Below, piece after piece: positions 52,625-60,905 of a stretch of 64,000 nt of DNA. Below the pieces are notes generated by a model. The model was not told the DNA's origin and ran no database searches. It worked only from the letters and a program-made list of their open reading frames with translations. A program made the translations under genes and the position numbers. Location of the stretch: the NCBI GenBank assembly GCA_030531185.1, contig JAUNOG010000002.1:1-64000 (forward strand), written 5' to 3'. This DNA is from Ruminococcus sp. Its GTDB lineage: Bacteria; Bacillota; Clostridia; Oscillospirales; Ruminococcaceae. The stretch's first letter is position 1. Each line of letters opens with the position of its first letter.

Positions 52625-54166
52625 ATGAGCAGACAGCCCGACTGGCTTGACAACGCAGTTTTCTATGAAATTTATCCGCAGTCCTTTAAGGACACCAATT
52701 CGGACGGAATAGGCGACATTCAGGGAATAATCGAAAAGCTCGATTACATCAGGGACCTTGGCTGTACGGCTATATGGATAAATCCGTGCTTTGAGTCTCC
52801 CTTCGGCGACGCAGGCTATGATGTTTCGGATTACTGCAAGGTAGCGCCGCGCTACGGCACCAACGAGGATCTGAAACGTCTTTTTAACGAGGCTCACAAG
52901 CGGGGAATGCATATTCTCCTTGATCTCGTCCCGGGACACACCTCGGTCGAGCACCCTTGGTTCAAGCAATCGATGAAAGCCGAAAAGAACGAATTCACAG
53001 ACCGTTATGTATGGACAGACAGCATTTGGGAGGAGCCTACAGGCTACGGCTCGCTCCGCGGAATATCCGACAGGGACGGCAGCTGTGCGGTAAACTTCTT
53101 TACCCACCAGCCCGCACTTAATTACGGATACTACAAGCCCGAAAAAAGCTGGCAGCAGAGTATGGACTCGGAGGGCGCGACAGCTACAAGAGAGGCTCTC
53201 AAGGACATAATGCGTTTCTGGCTGTCAATGGGCTGCGACGGGTTCAGAGTTGATATGGCGGGCTCTCTTGTCAAGCTCGACGAGGACGGTAAGGGTACTG
53301 TAAAGCTGTGGCAGAACATCAGAGAATTTCTCGATAAGGAATTCCCCGATGCCGCAATGGTATCGGAATGGGGCGAACCCGACAAGTCCTTGCAGGGCGG
53401 TTTTCATATGGACTTTCTTCTGCACTTCGGACCGTCGCATTACAACGACCTTTTCAGATGCAGCGAACCGTATTTCGAGGGCAGGGGCGACGTATCTGAA
53501 TTCGTGAAAAAATATATCGAAAGCTATGAAAGATCCCAGCGCAAGGGACTTATCTGCATACCCTCGGGCAACCACGATATGGACAGGCTTGCAAAATGGA
53601 TACACGGAGACAAAAGAAAGATAGCCTTTGCTTTTCTGCTGTCAATGCCCGGCGCGCCGTTTATCTACTACGGCGACGAGATAGGTATGAATTACGTGAA
53701 GGGATTGACTTCTGTCGAAGGCGGCTACGGAAGAACGGGTTCCCGTACGCCTATGCAGTGGGATAATTCCGTCAACGCAGGCTTTTCAACAGCTCCGAAG
53801 GAAATGCTTTACATCAGACAGGACGAAAGTCCCGACAGACCTACAGTCCAAGCGCAGATGAACGACGAAAATTCTCTCAGGAGCGAGGTCAAAAAGCTTA
53901 TTGCCGTACGCCAAGCGAACAAGGCTTTGCAGAGCAAGGGAGATATCGAGTTTATCTATGCGGAAAAGAACGCTTATCCGCTCGCTTATCTGAGAAGTGC
54001 GGACAATGAAAAAATCCTTGTTATCCTCAATCCGTCGGACAACGACGTAAGCTTTGAATGCAAGCTTATCCCGACCGAAACGATATACAGTTTCGGCGGC
54101 GAGGCAGCGATCAGGGACGGCAGAATATCAGTGCCCGCCGATTTTGCAGGCTACTACAAAGTATAG
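52625..54166 (+). CDS. GH13 alpha-glucosidase/alpha-amylase family enzyme
   Basis: A 513-aa cytoplasmic GH13 enzyme acting on alpha-glucosidic bonds. The four GH13 regions are seen: DLVPGHTS (I), GFRVDMAGS with the nucleophile Asp (II), SEWGEPD with the acid/base Glu (III), and SGNHDMDR (IV). Opening NAVFYEIYPQSFKDTNSDGIGD is typical of oligo-1,6-glucosidase-like enzymes. No signal peptide. AGGAGG precedes the ATG. Divergent from an AraC regulator. Exact substrate (maltose, isomaltose or trehalose type) cannot be read. Confidence 0.88.
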   Translation: MSRQPDWLDNAVFYEIYPQSFKDTNSDGIGDIQGIIEKLDYIRDLGCTAIWINPCFESPFGDAGYDVSDYCKVAPRYGTNEDLKRLFNEAHKRGMHILLDLVPGHTSVEHPWFKQSMKAEKNEFTDRYVWTDSIWEEPTGYGSLRGISDRDGSCAVNFFTHQPALNYGYYKPEKSWQQSMDSEGATATREALKDIMRFWLSMGCDGFRVDMAGSLVKLDEDGKGTVKLWQNIREFLDKEFPDAAMVSEWGEPDKSLQGGFHMDFLLHFGPSHYNDLFRCSEPYFEGRGDVSEFVKKYIESYERSQRKGLICIPSGNHDMDRLAKWIHGDKRKIAFAFLLSMPGAPFIYYGDEIGMNYVKGLTSVEGGYGRTGSRTPMQWDNSVNAGFSTAPKEMLYIRQDESPDRPTVQAQMNDENSLRSEVKKLIAVRQANKALQSKGDIEFIYAEKNAYPLAYLRSADNEKILVILNPSDNDVSFECKLIPTETIYSFGGEAAIRDGRISVPADFAGYYKV

Positions 54167-54177
54167 AATACAGCATA

Positions 54178-54208
54178 AAAGCTCCCGAACTGAAAATTCG
54201 GGAGCTTT
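54178..54208. terminator. Intrinsic terminator after the GH13 gene
   Basis: Stem AAAGCTCCCGAA / TTCGGGAGCTTT followed by CTGTTT. Perfect 12-bp stem. Confidence 0.85.
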
Positions 54209-54287
54209 CTGTTTAAATACATAGCTTATCGGCTGTAATACCGTACCGCATCTAAAAAACGAACGGCAGCGTTAAGCAGAATGTTTC

Positions 54288-54608
54288 TCACTCTGATTTA
54301 TCATTGACCGCATTCACAAAAATCTCCAGTAATTTTTCCGCTTTCTTTTGATTTTTAGCCGACAGGGTTTCAAGCATTGAATTTATCAGTGAAGTTTCGT
54401 TCATAGTCGTTCTGCCATAAATTATATAATCCGTGGTAACGTTTAAAGTGTCGGCAATTTTTCTTAATGTCGTTACAGTCATACTTTTCTTGTTGTTTTC
54501 AATGTCAGAAAGAAATTGAACCGAGATATTCGATAACTCTGCCAATTTTTCCTGCGTCAATTCCTGTTCTTTTCGGATTTTTGCTATTCGTCCGCCAATT
54601 GTATCCAT
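54288..54608 (-). CDS. Xre-family transcriptional regulator, 106 aa
   Basis: A Cro/CI-type helix-turn-helix fills residues 1-66 (GGRIAKIRKEQELTQEKLAELSNISVQFLSDIEN...TLNVTTDYIIYG). A 40-residue C-terminal tail, ILE-rich and helical, may dimerise. GGAGATG precedes the ATG. Its own promoter region contains an ATAGAT-N10-ATCTAT palindrome, so autoregulation is likely. Other targets unknown; a divergent promoter points toward the Spo0A-like gene. Confidence 0.87.
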   Translation of the reverse strand: MDTIGGRIAKIRKEQELTQEKLAELSNISVQFLSDIENNKKSMTVTTLRKIADTLNVTTDYIIYGRTTMNETSLINSMLETLSAKNQKKAEKLLEIFVNAVNDKSE

Positions 54609-54646
54609 AGTTCAACATCTCCTTTAGTATAATTATACACTCAACT

Positions 54647-54668
54647 ATAGATAAATATAATCATCTAT
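54647..54668. promoter_or_regulatory. Palindromic operator ATAGAT-N10-ATCTAT
   Basis: Lies between the minus-strand xre start and a plus-strand consensus promoter at 54674. It is positioned to control both. Confidence 0.6.
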
Positions 54669-54673
54669 TATTG

Positions 54674-54702
54674 TTGACATAATATATCAAAAGATGTATA
54701 AT
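54674..54702 (+). promoter_or_regulatory. Orphan consensus promoter upstream of the Spo0A-like gene
   Basis: TTGACA, 17 bp, TATAAT. The next coding start on this strand is 490 nt away. The 54703-55192 stretch has no convincing ORF; it holds small stems (CGGACATTTAAGTCCG at about 54946) and a second promoter, TTGCAA-16-TATAAT (54913-54940). Either the first promoter makes a long leader or a separate short RNA. Confidence 0.65.
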
Positions 54703-54912
54703 TAAAAAAGAATTTCAGAATGTGATGATGCTCGCATTCCGTCATATCGAGCTGATTTATATAGCGTCAAGTTTGTATTTTTCATTGCAAAACTGTTCAA
54801 GACGCATCGCAATTCCCCGCGCGGTTTAAACGACCAATATATAGTATTTATTAATAGTTTAATCTTTTGATCTTAAATAACGGCGGAATTTCAGCGTTTT
54901 ACTGTATTAATA

Positions 54913-54940
54913 TTGCAAATTTTAATCAATATGCTATAAT
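54913..54940 (+). promoter_or_regulatory. Proximal promoter of the Spo0A-like gene
   Basis: TTGCAA, 16 bp, TATAAT. It leaves a leader of about 245 nt before ATG 55193. Confidence 0.55.
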
Positions 54941-55192
54941 TTTAACGGACATTTAAGTCCGAACTTAGAGCCTGTCTTTATGGGAAACTTATATACAGCT
55001 GCAAACATCATTATTAAAAGACAGTTTTGACAAGCATAAGCATCATAAATCCGTCGGCATACTTGCGTATGACAAGTATTACAAATCAACCGTTATTGAC
55101 TTTACGCATACCTCATCAATATTTGCCAAAGGGAAATGCCAATTACTTGCAAATAAGGTTCTTATTATATTTGCATATTGAGGAGGATATGA

Positions 55193-55999
55193 ATGCATAC
55201 GGACAACATCAGGATTTTGATAGGCGGTGAATGCGAGCTTGCGCAGCTAACTGCAAAATATCTTGAAAAAAAGGGATTGAACGTTAAGAGCGTAGAGATA
55301 AACCCATTAAGTATTCAATTTGAGGCGATGAAAAATCATTATGACGCGGTGCTTATATATTACCGCACCAAGTTTCCGAAATCGTTATGTGAAAACCTTA
55401 AAAGCATCGACGATCCGCCGAGCTTAATGCTTCTGCGCGACAAATGTGACGAGCTGAACGGGTTTTCAGGACTGGAAACCTATTTTGACGCATTTGTGAC
55501 GCTTCCCGATGAAAACGAATATCTCTACAGAAGAATAGTTGAAAGCGTAAGACAGAATAACCAAAAAAGAGCGTCAGTCTGTTCGGTCCCCGCAATGGCG
55601 GCGCTGAGAGCGGCAGCCGGCTTTGACGACAAAGCTGCGTGCGCTCTGCATAACGTAATTACAAACATTCTTACAAGGCTTTGCGTAACGCCCAGATACA
55701 ACGGATATAACTACATAAGAGAGGCGGTCAAGCTTGCTGTTGCCGACGCCGGCGCAGTCAAGGGTATTTCAAAACAGATATACCCCGATGTTGCCGCAAG
55801 GCTGGGAGTAACCGCCTCGGGAGTGGAAAGAAGTATAAGAACCGCTATCCACAAAGCTTGGGAAATAGCGGATCCGTCCGTCAAGGTAGATATGTTCGGA
55901 ACGTACGCCCTTAAGCCCGACTGGATTCCCACCAACAGCGAGTTTATTTATATCATAGCCGATAAAATAAGCTGCGAAATGAACAAGAGCTCCGTATAA
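55193..55999 (+). CDS. Spo0A-like regulator with degenerate receiver domain
   Basis: A 268-aa protein with two domains. The C-terminal half (about 140-260) is a Spo0A DNA-binding domain: GYNYIREAVKLAV, YPDVAARLGVTASGVERSIRTAIHKAW (recognition helix) and PTNSEFIYIIADK. The N-terminal half has receiver-like spacing, but the acidic pocket is IGGE instead of A-D-D, the phospho-acceptor Asp is Tyr 56 (LIYYRT), and the Lys before Pro is Leu (TLPDE). It probably binds DNA independently of phosphorylation. GGAGG precedes the ATG. Not the normal Spo0A; a paralogue. Confidence 0.85.
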   Translation: MHTDNIRILIGGECELAQLTAKYLEKKGLNVKSVEINPLSIQFEAMKNHYDAVLIYYRTKFPKSLCENLKSIDDPPSLMLLRDKCDELNGFSGLETYFDAFVTLPDENEYLYRRIVESVRQNNQKRASVCSVPAMAALRAAAGFDDKAACALHNVITNILTRLCVTPRYNGYNYIREAVKLAVADAGAVKGISKQIYPDVAARLGVTASGVERSIRTAIHKAWEIADPSVKVDMFGTYALKPDWIPTNSEFIYIIADKISCEMNKSSV

Positions 56000-56014
56000 A
56001 TACGAATAAAATAA

Positions 56015-56041
56015 CGCCGCAAGCCAAAACAGCCTGCGGCG
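56015..56041 (+). terminator. Hairpin after the Spo0A-like gene
   Basis: Stem CGCCGCAAG...CCTGCGGCG followed by AAATTT. A probable terminator with a weak T-run. Confidence 0.6.
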
Positions 56042-56395
56042 AAATTTATATCAAAACAGAGAAAGCGTCTTACGGCGCATTCGCAAAGCTCCCCTGCGGA
56101 CGCATAGCGAGCTGCGTCACTCTGCGAGCGCATTATAAGAAAAATCCCTGTTGATATATCTTATGCGGAGGCAAAAAAAGTGTTCACGAACGCTTTACAG
56201 GGATCGTCGCTCTTTTTTATAATCTTTTCACTCCGTGGATAATCACCGAAAAACTCAGGTAATCCGAGGAATAATCATCATTGTGCACAATTTTAAAAAA
56301 GTGAAATGAAATTCAAGAAATCAAGAGAAATTAAGAAAAACGGCGAGATTTTAAGCGTGAGAGGGATATAAATTAAAAATTCGGCATTTTGACTA
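56042..56395. other. Gene-free stretch with a long-range stem
   Basis: No credible ORF. ATCCCTGT (56144-56151) pairs with ACAGGGAT (56197-56204), enclosing a nearly self-complementary AAAGTGTTC / GAACGCTTT (56177-56196), and a T-run lies at 56212-56218. Further left are GC-rich alternating repeats (GCGCATTCGC, GCGAGCTGCG). It might be a small structured RNA or a degraded repeat; no promoter of good quality is seen for it. Confidence 0.35.
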
Positions 56396-56424
56396 TTGAC
56401 TTTGGATTTGACTTAGTGTATAAT
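56396..56424 (+). promoter_or_regulatory. Promoter of rplM-rpsI
   Basis: TTGACT, 17 bp, TATAAT, about 90 nt before the rplM ATG. Confidence 0.82.
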
Positions 56425-56430
56425 AAAACA

Positions 56431-56490
56431 CGTTGCGAAAGTCCGCCCTGTTATGCTGAACGGGAGGACGATCCGTCTTGACGGACAATT
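56431..56490 (+). promoter_or_regulatory. L13 ribosomal-protein leader
   Basis: The 5' leader contains GCGAAAGTCCGCC and GGGAGGACGAT, followed by the CCGTC-ttga-GACGG stem: a two-stem arrangement as in Firmicutes L13 leaders, which are bound by L13 itself for feedback control. Identification is by pattern memory and position. Confidence 0.7.
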
Positions 56491-56514
56491 TATTTTTTGA
56501 ATGGAGGAAATCAT

Positions 56515-56943
56515 ATGTCAACTTATATGCCTAAGGCTGGGGACATCACCCGTACATGGTATATTCTCGACGCAGAGGGTCAGTCCCTCGGTAGAGTTGC
56601 CGCTAAGGCTGCTCACATTCTCCGCGGCAAGCATAAGCCAACTTATGCTCCACACGCTGATTGCGGAGATCACGTTATCATCATCAATTCAGACAAGGCT
56701 GTTCTTACAGGCAAGAAGCTGGATCAGAAGTCCTACAAGTGGCACACAGGCTGGATCGGCGGTCTCAAGGAGATCAAGTATTCAAAGCTTATGGCTGAGC
56801 AGTCCGACAGAGCTATGACGATCGCTGTTGAGGGTATGCTCCCCAACAACACGCTTGGCAGAGCTGCTGCAAAGAGATTAAGAGTTTACAAGGGCGCTGA
56901 GCACAACAATGCAGCACAGAAGCCTGTAAAGTACGAACTGTAA
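56515..56943 (+). CDS. rplM: 50S ribosomal protein L13
   Basis: A 142-aa ribosomal protein, the usual length. Typical stretches are WYILDAEGQSLGRVAAKAAHILRGK, DHVIIINSDKAVLTGKKL and GMLPNNTLGRAAAKRLRVYKGAEH. The ATG at 56515 is set by the GGAGGAAAT site; an in-frame codon at 56497 precedes that site and is not used. Followed by rpsI after 16 nt, as in nearly all bacteria. Probably under leader feedback control. Confidence 0.97.
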   Translation: MSTYMPKAGDITRTWYILDAEGQSLGRVAAKAAHILRGKHKPTYAPHADCGDHVIIINSDKAVLTGKKLDQKSYKWHTGWIGGLKEIKYSKLMAEQSDRAMTIAVEGMLPNNTLGRAAAKRLRVYKGAEHNNAAQKPVKYEL

Positions 56944-56959
56944 GAGAGGAGCAATTTAG

Positions 56960-57361
56960 ATGTACGAATCAAAGAAGCCATATTTCTATGGCACCGGAAG
57001 AAGAAAGCATTCTGTTGCCCGTGTTCGTGTTTACGAGGGAACAGGTAAGGTAACAATCAACGGCAGAGACATTGACGATTATTTTGGTCTTGAAACTCTC
57101 AAGCTTATCGTTCGTCAGCCTTTTGCAGTAACAGATACAGTTGACAAGTACGACATTGTCTGCACAGTTGCAGGCGGCGGCGTTACAGGTCAGGCAGGAG
57201 CGATCAGACACGGTCTTTCAAGAGCGCTCCTTCAGGCAAGCGACGAGTACAGACCCCTCCTCAAGAAGGAAGGCTTCCTCACTCGTGACCCAAGAATGAA
57301 GGAAAGAAAGAAGTACGGTCTCAAGGCTGCACGTCGTGCTCCTCAGTTCTCGAAGAGATAA
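56960..57361 (+). CDS. rpsI: 30S ribosomal protein S9
   Basis: A 133-aa ribosomal protein ending [14 protein letters not shown], the conserved S9 tail that reaches the decoding region. Other motifs are [35 protein letters not shown] and [21 protein letters not shown] precedes the ATG. Followed by a strong terminator. Confidence 0.97.
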   Translation: MYESKKPYFYGTGRRKHSVARVRVYEGTGKVTINGRDIDDYFGLETLKLIVRQPFAVTDTVDKYDIVCTVAGGGVTGQAGAIRHGLSRALLQASDEYRPLLKKEGFLTRDPRMKERKKYGLKAARRAPQFSKR

Positions 57362-57393
57362 TTTATCACTCTCAAAGCTATACAAAAATATTA

Positions 57394-57427
57394 CGGAGAT
57401 ACCGCTGCTGCGGCGTCTCCGTTTTTT
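57394..57427 (+). terminator. Intrinsic terminator of rplM-rpsI
   Basis: Stem CGGAGATACCGC / GCGGCGTCTCCG followed by TTTTTT. Confidence 0.9.
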
Positions 57428-57435
57428 GTGGATAT

Positions 57436-57464
57436 TTGACATATTCCGTATAATATGCTACAAT
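57436..57464 (+). promoter_or_regulatory. Promoter of the PF06541-like gene
   Basis: TTGACA, 17 bp, TACAAT, 40 nt before ATG 57504. Confidence 0.75.
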
Positions 57465-57503
57465 ATAATATCTAACAAAAATCAAATGATACGGAGCGAT
57501 ATT

Positions 57504-58274
57504 ATGGAATTTATATATGAACTTATAATACTGGCATTTCTGTTCGCGGCAGGCTGTGTGATAGGCTGGGGAATAGAAGTCGTCTATCGGCGGTTTACGC
57601 ATAAAATGTGGATAAATCCGGGTTTTCTCGTAGGCCCTTATCTCCCGCTTTACGGCTTTGGGCTTACCGTGCTGTATCTGCTGGCAGGACTGGAGGAGCT
57701 GATTCCCATTGAAAACGATACAGTCCGTAAACTTACGTTATTTGCCTTAATGGCAGTGACAATGACGCTGATAGAGCTTGCGGCGGGGGAAATCTTTATT
57801 ATCAGAATGCATATCAAGCTCTGGGACTATTCCGATAATAAGTGGAATTTCAAGGGCGTAATTTGCCCTAAGTATTCTTTTTTCTGGGCGCTGCTGGGAG
57901 CGGCGTACTATTTTCTCATTCACCCTCATATACTCAGCGCTCTGCATTGGTTTTCACACAATCTGCTGTTCTCATTTGTCATCGGATTTTTCTACGGAGT
58001 TTTTGTCATCGACCTTTGCTACTCCTTTAAGGCAGTGGAGAAGATCAAGAAATTTGCCGCTGAGAACGAAATGGTTATCCGCTATGAGGAGCTTAAAAAG
58101 TATATCAAAAAGACTTCGGAGGAGCGCAAGGAGAAGTATCGCTTTATGCTTGCATTCCGATCGGAAACCTCGATTTCAGAGCATTTAAAGCAGTATCTTG
58201 AAAAACAGCGCGAGCAAAGAAATATGCATAAGCTCAACGACTTTATCGAGAGGAAAATCAAAAAGAATAATTAG
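57504..58274 (+). CDS. Putative ABC-transporter type IV membrane protein
   Basis: A 256-aa polytopic membrane protein of the family labelled putative ABC transporter permease (PF06541-like), with about five or six helices. Hallmarks are CVIGWGIEVVYRRFTHKMWINPGFLVGPYLPLYGFG near the N-terminus, then LWDYSDNKWNFKGVICPKYSFFW. The C-terminal 60 residues are charged and cytoplasmic. The ATG is chosen by the ACGGAG site. No ATPase is nearby, so a transport role is unproven. Confidence 0.8.
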   Translation: MEFIYELIILAFLFAAGCVIGWGIEVVYRRFTHKMWINPGFLVGPYLPLYGFGLTVLYLLAGLEELIPIENDTVRKLTLFALMAVTMTLIELAAGEIFIIRMHIKLWDYSDNKWNFKGVICPKYSFFWALLGAAYYFLIHPHILSALHWFSHNLLFSFVIGFFYGVFVIDLCYSFKAVEKIKKFAAENEMVIRYEELKKYIKKTSEERKEKYRFMLAFRSETSISEHLKQYLEKQREQRNMHKLNDFIERKIKKNN

Positions 58275-58282
58275 CATACAAA

Positions 58283-58310
58283 AGCGGACGAACACAAAGG
58301 CTCGTCCGCT
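58283..58310. terminator. Bidirectional terminator
   Basis: Stem AGCGGACGA / TCGTCCGCT followed by GATTTATTTA, between convergent genes. Confidence 0.78.
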
Positions 58311-58327
58311 GATTTATTTACCTTAAA

Positions 58328-59776
58328 TTACTTTCTCTTCTTAATTGCGATCATCGCACCGCCAAGAACCGCTACCGCCGCAAATCCTGCCGCCGCGCCT
58401 GTAGACGGGTTTGCAGTAGTCGTACCCGACGCCGCCTTGCTTGACGAATTAGCCTTTGAAGAGCTGTCCGCCTTTGACGACGAACTGTCTGCCGCGCTTT
58501 CCGAGCTTATCTCGGAACCTGTCTGTGAACTGCTGTCGGGAACGCTTTCCGACGAACTGCTGTCTTCGGTTTTATCATCAAGGAACTCCCCTATTTCCAG
58601 CGTATCGTTATCAGCCGAAACATTATCATCGGAAACCTCCTCGTAATCCCAGCCCATAAGCTCGCTGATAGCCTCTGTAAGCTCCTGCGCGCCCTTCTTC
58701 TGGGAAACTGCATTGGGGTGATAATCGACTGCATAACCGTCCGCAGGGTCAATAGGAGTAAGCTCAAAGCACGCTACCTTATCGTCGCCCGTTTCAGCGG
58801 TATAATCGTTAACTGCATTCTCTATATTAGGATAAAGCTCTGCGCCCATAAGACCGAGAGTACATAAGATCTGCGCGTTAGGATTGTTCTCTCTTATCAT
58901 TTTAAGGAAATCCACATACGCGTCCTCGAAAAGCCCTATATCGTCCATATGATTTCTGAAATAAGAGTTGTCGTTGGTACCGAGATTTACCACTACCAGC
59001 TCGGGCTGATAACGGCTGAAAACCCAGTCGAATTCCTGCATAAGTACATACGCTCCCGTTGAATCCACAGAATTCCACGTGTTGGGGGCGCACTGTTCAT
59101 AGAAGGAAGGCATTACGTTTGTCTTTCCTCCGCCGTACTGGCAGTAAACTCCGTAGCCGCTTCCCGAAAACATACTGTAATCCGCCGAGAAGTTCTGAGC
59201 CGTCCAAAACGCGTAGGTCTTGGACGCGTCCTCGTTAACGGTAGAAAACGACGCCGTACCCAAAGCGTTGTCAACGCCGTAGCCGCAGGTAATGGAATCT
59301 CCGATAAATTCAATGGAATGCTCGTTAGCCTCGGTCGGAGATATCGTACCGTCGTCATATGTAACAATGCTTGTTACCGCAAAAGACGACTGCGGCGCTT
59401 CGGAAAGCTTGAGAAGTCTTACCGTATTTTCGCCCTCCTCAAGCTCTACGGTGAGACTGCCTTCCTTTTTGTCAAACATACCCTTAGTATAATACTTTCC
59501 GTTGAGATAAACGGATATTCTTGTGGCGTCGCCTGAATTTTTCAGATTAAGCGTAACCTTTTCTCCCGTGCAGTTAAACTCTATTCCGCTGGCGGAATTT
59601 GCAAACCACAGATTATCCTGATAATACAGGGTACGTCCGATCTGCTTTACGTTTTCCTCAGTAGCCTCGTGAAAATTAAGCGTCTCTCCCTCGGCAGAGC
59701 CGCCTATGGACATCATACTTGCCGCAAGAGCAGCCGCACACAGTCCCGAAAAAAGCTTTCCTGTAATTTTTTTCAT
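58328..59776 (-). CDS. Secreted CE2-like acetylesterase with sortase-type anchor
   Basis: A 482-aa surface enzyme. It has a signal peptide (about 1-28), a beta domain (about 30-140), and an SGNH esterase domain with IEFIGDSITCGYG (nucleophile Ser), VVNLGTNDNSYF and a final VDYHPNA (catalytic His), the order of CE2 esterases. A Ser-rich linker (about 410-450) leads to NPSTG, a hydrophobic stretch and KKRK, a sortase-type cell-wall signal with Asn in place of Leu. It probably deacetylates plant or host glycans outside the cell. Single gene. Confidence 0.87.
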   Translation of the reverse strand: MKKITGKLFSGLCAAALAASMMSIGGSAEGETLNFHEATEENVKQIGRTLYYQDNLWFANSASGIEFNCTGEKVTLNLKNSGDATRISVYLNGKYYTKGMFDKKEGSLTVELEEGENTVRLLKLSEAPQSSFAVTSIVTYDDGTISPTEANEHSIEFIGDSITCGYGVDNALGTASFSTVNEDASKTYAFWTAQNFSADYSMFSGSGYGVYCQYGGGKTNVMPSFYEQCAPNTWNSVDSTGAYVLMQEFDWVFSRYQPELVVVNLGTNDNSYFRNHMDDIGLFEDAYVDFLKMIRENNPNAQILCTLGLMGAELYPNIENAVNDYTAETGDDKVACFELTPIDPADGYAVDYHPNAVSQKKGAQELTEAISELMGWDYEEVSDDNVSADNDTLEIGEFLDDKTEDSSSSESVPDSSSQTGSEISSESAADSSSSKADSSSKANSSSKAASGTTTANPSTGAAAGFAAVAVLGGAMIAIKKRK

Positions 59777-59957
59777 AATAGCTGTTCCTTTCTGTTTCGG
59801 AATTAAATTTGTAATTTAATTTTATCATATGTTTGATTAATTTGCAATAGGATTATTTGAAATTAATTTATTTTTGTGAAAAATATGCAAAAATAAAGTC
59901 CGTACGATCAGCTGTAAATGTTTACATATAGGCATAATGTACAATAGTAATATTTGG

Positions 59958-59986
59958 TTGACAATAAACCGTTTTGGTGATATAAT
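59958..59986 (+). promoter_or_regulatory. Promoter of the 269-aa membrane protein gene
   Basis: TTGACA, 17 bp, TATAAT, about 30 nt before ATG 60017. Confidence 0.85.
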
Positions 59987-60016
59987 ATTTATGAAATTAT
60001 TGTAGGGGAAGAGTAT

Positions 60017-60826
60017 ATGAATAATAACAAGAAAAAATCAGGCAGTTTAAAATCGTGGGCTATCGTGCTGCTGTGTCTGGCTGTTGCGTTCGGCGGACTT
60101 ATGCTGTCCTCCCGTTTCAAGCCCGACAGCTATATCAACGCTGCGGAGCAGGTAAAAAAAGGAGTTATCTTTCAGATAATAGGATATCTGCCTTTGTTTG
60201 CAGCTCTTACGGCTGCGGCGGTAATACTTATTGTCAAGCAAATAAAGCCCCTCGTGCGGAATTCCCGTCTGAAACGCAGACTTAAATTTGAAAGCGAGAT
60301 CAACCGTATGCGCGAGGATACCCGGCCGCAGGAAAAGCTTCTTACGGGTGCACAGATTTTCACTAAATGTATAGGCGTTATCCTTACGGCGGTCGGCTTT
60401 TTGCTGTTGGCTGCCAATACAAAAGCTCTGCTTGCCGAATACTCCACAACCGAAGATGATATGGGCGTTTTCAGAAAAGCAGGACTTGTTCTGGATATTT
60501 CAGCTGATCTAAAAACGGACGAAACAGTAACCGAACGCTACGAGTACGTATATCCCCGCGAAATGACCTCCGAGATAAGGTTAAAAGCGAAGTACTCCCG
60601 CGCTGTTTCCTTTAAGCGTAATTTTTATGTGCTGGAATGCGTCGGCGAAAACGGCACAAGAAAATTCCCCATCAGCGAGCAGGACTGCTATGAGCTTTCG
60701 GATGTCCTACTCTATTCAAACGGGATTGAAATAGAGTATTATAAAAATTCGGGACTGATAAAGTCCATAAACTATAACAGTTCGGAGTTTACGGACAGCC
60801 TCAGCGAAATTTACGGCACAAATTAA
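60017..60826 (+). CDS. Hypothetical membrane protein, 269 aa
   Basis: Three hydrophobic segments (about 13-32, 53-75 and 115-138) and a C-terminal domain of about 130 residues facing outside or inside. The loop after the second segment is strongly basic (NSRLKRRLKFESEINRMRED). No recognised family; no enzyme motif. It lies upstream of glmU, which has its own promoter. Confidence 0.65.
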   Translation: MNNNKKKSGSLKSWAIVLLCLAVAFGGLMLSSRFKPDSYINAAEQVKKGVIFQIIGYLPLFAALTAAAVILIVKQIKPLVRNSRLKRRLKFESEINRMREDTRPQEKLLTGAQIFTKCIGVILTAVGFLLLAANTKALLAEYSTTEDDMGVFRKAGLVLDISADLKTDETVTERYEYVYPREMTSEIRLKAKYSRAVSFKRNFYVLECVGENGTRKFPISEQDCYELSDVLLYSNGIEIEYYKNSGLIKSINYNSSEFTDSLSEIYGTN

Positions 60827-60831
60827 AATTC

Positions 60832-60860
60832 TTGACGAACCTTACAAACAGTATTATAAT
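60832..60860 (+). promoter_or_regulatory. Promoter of glmU
   Basis: TTGACG, 17 bp, TATAAT, 45 nt before ATG 60906. Confidence 0.8.
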
Positions 60861-60905
60861 ATAAGGGATATTTTCAGATCAAAAATCTTACAAGGGAGAT
60901 ATATT

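Noticed and set aside
55027..55230. 67-codon frame before the Spo0A-like gene
   Set aside because: It overlaps the true start in another frame and lacks a ribosome site; the GGAGG belongs to ATG 55193.
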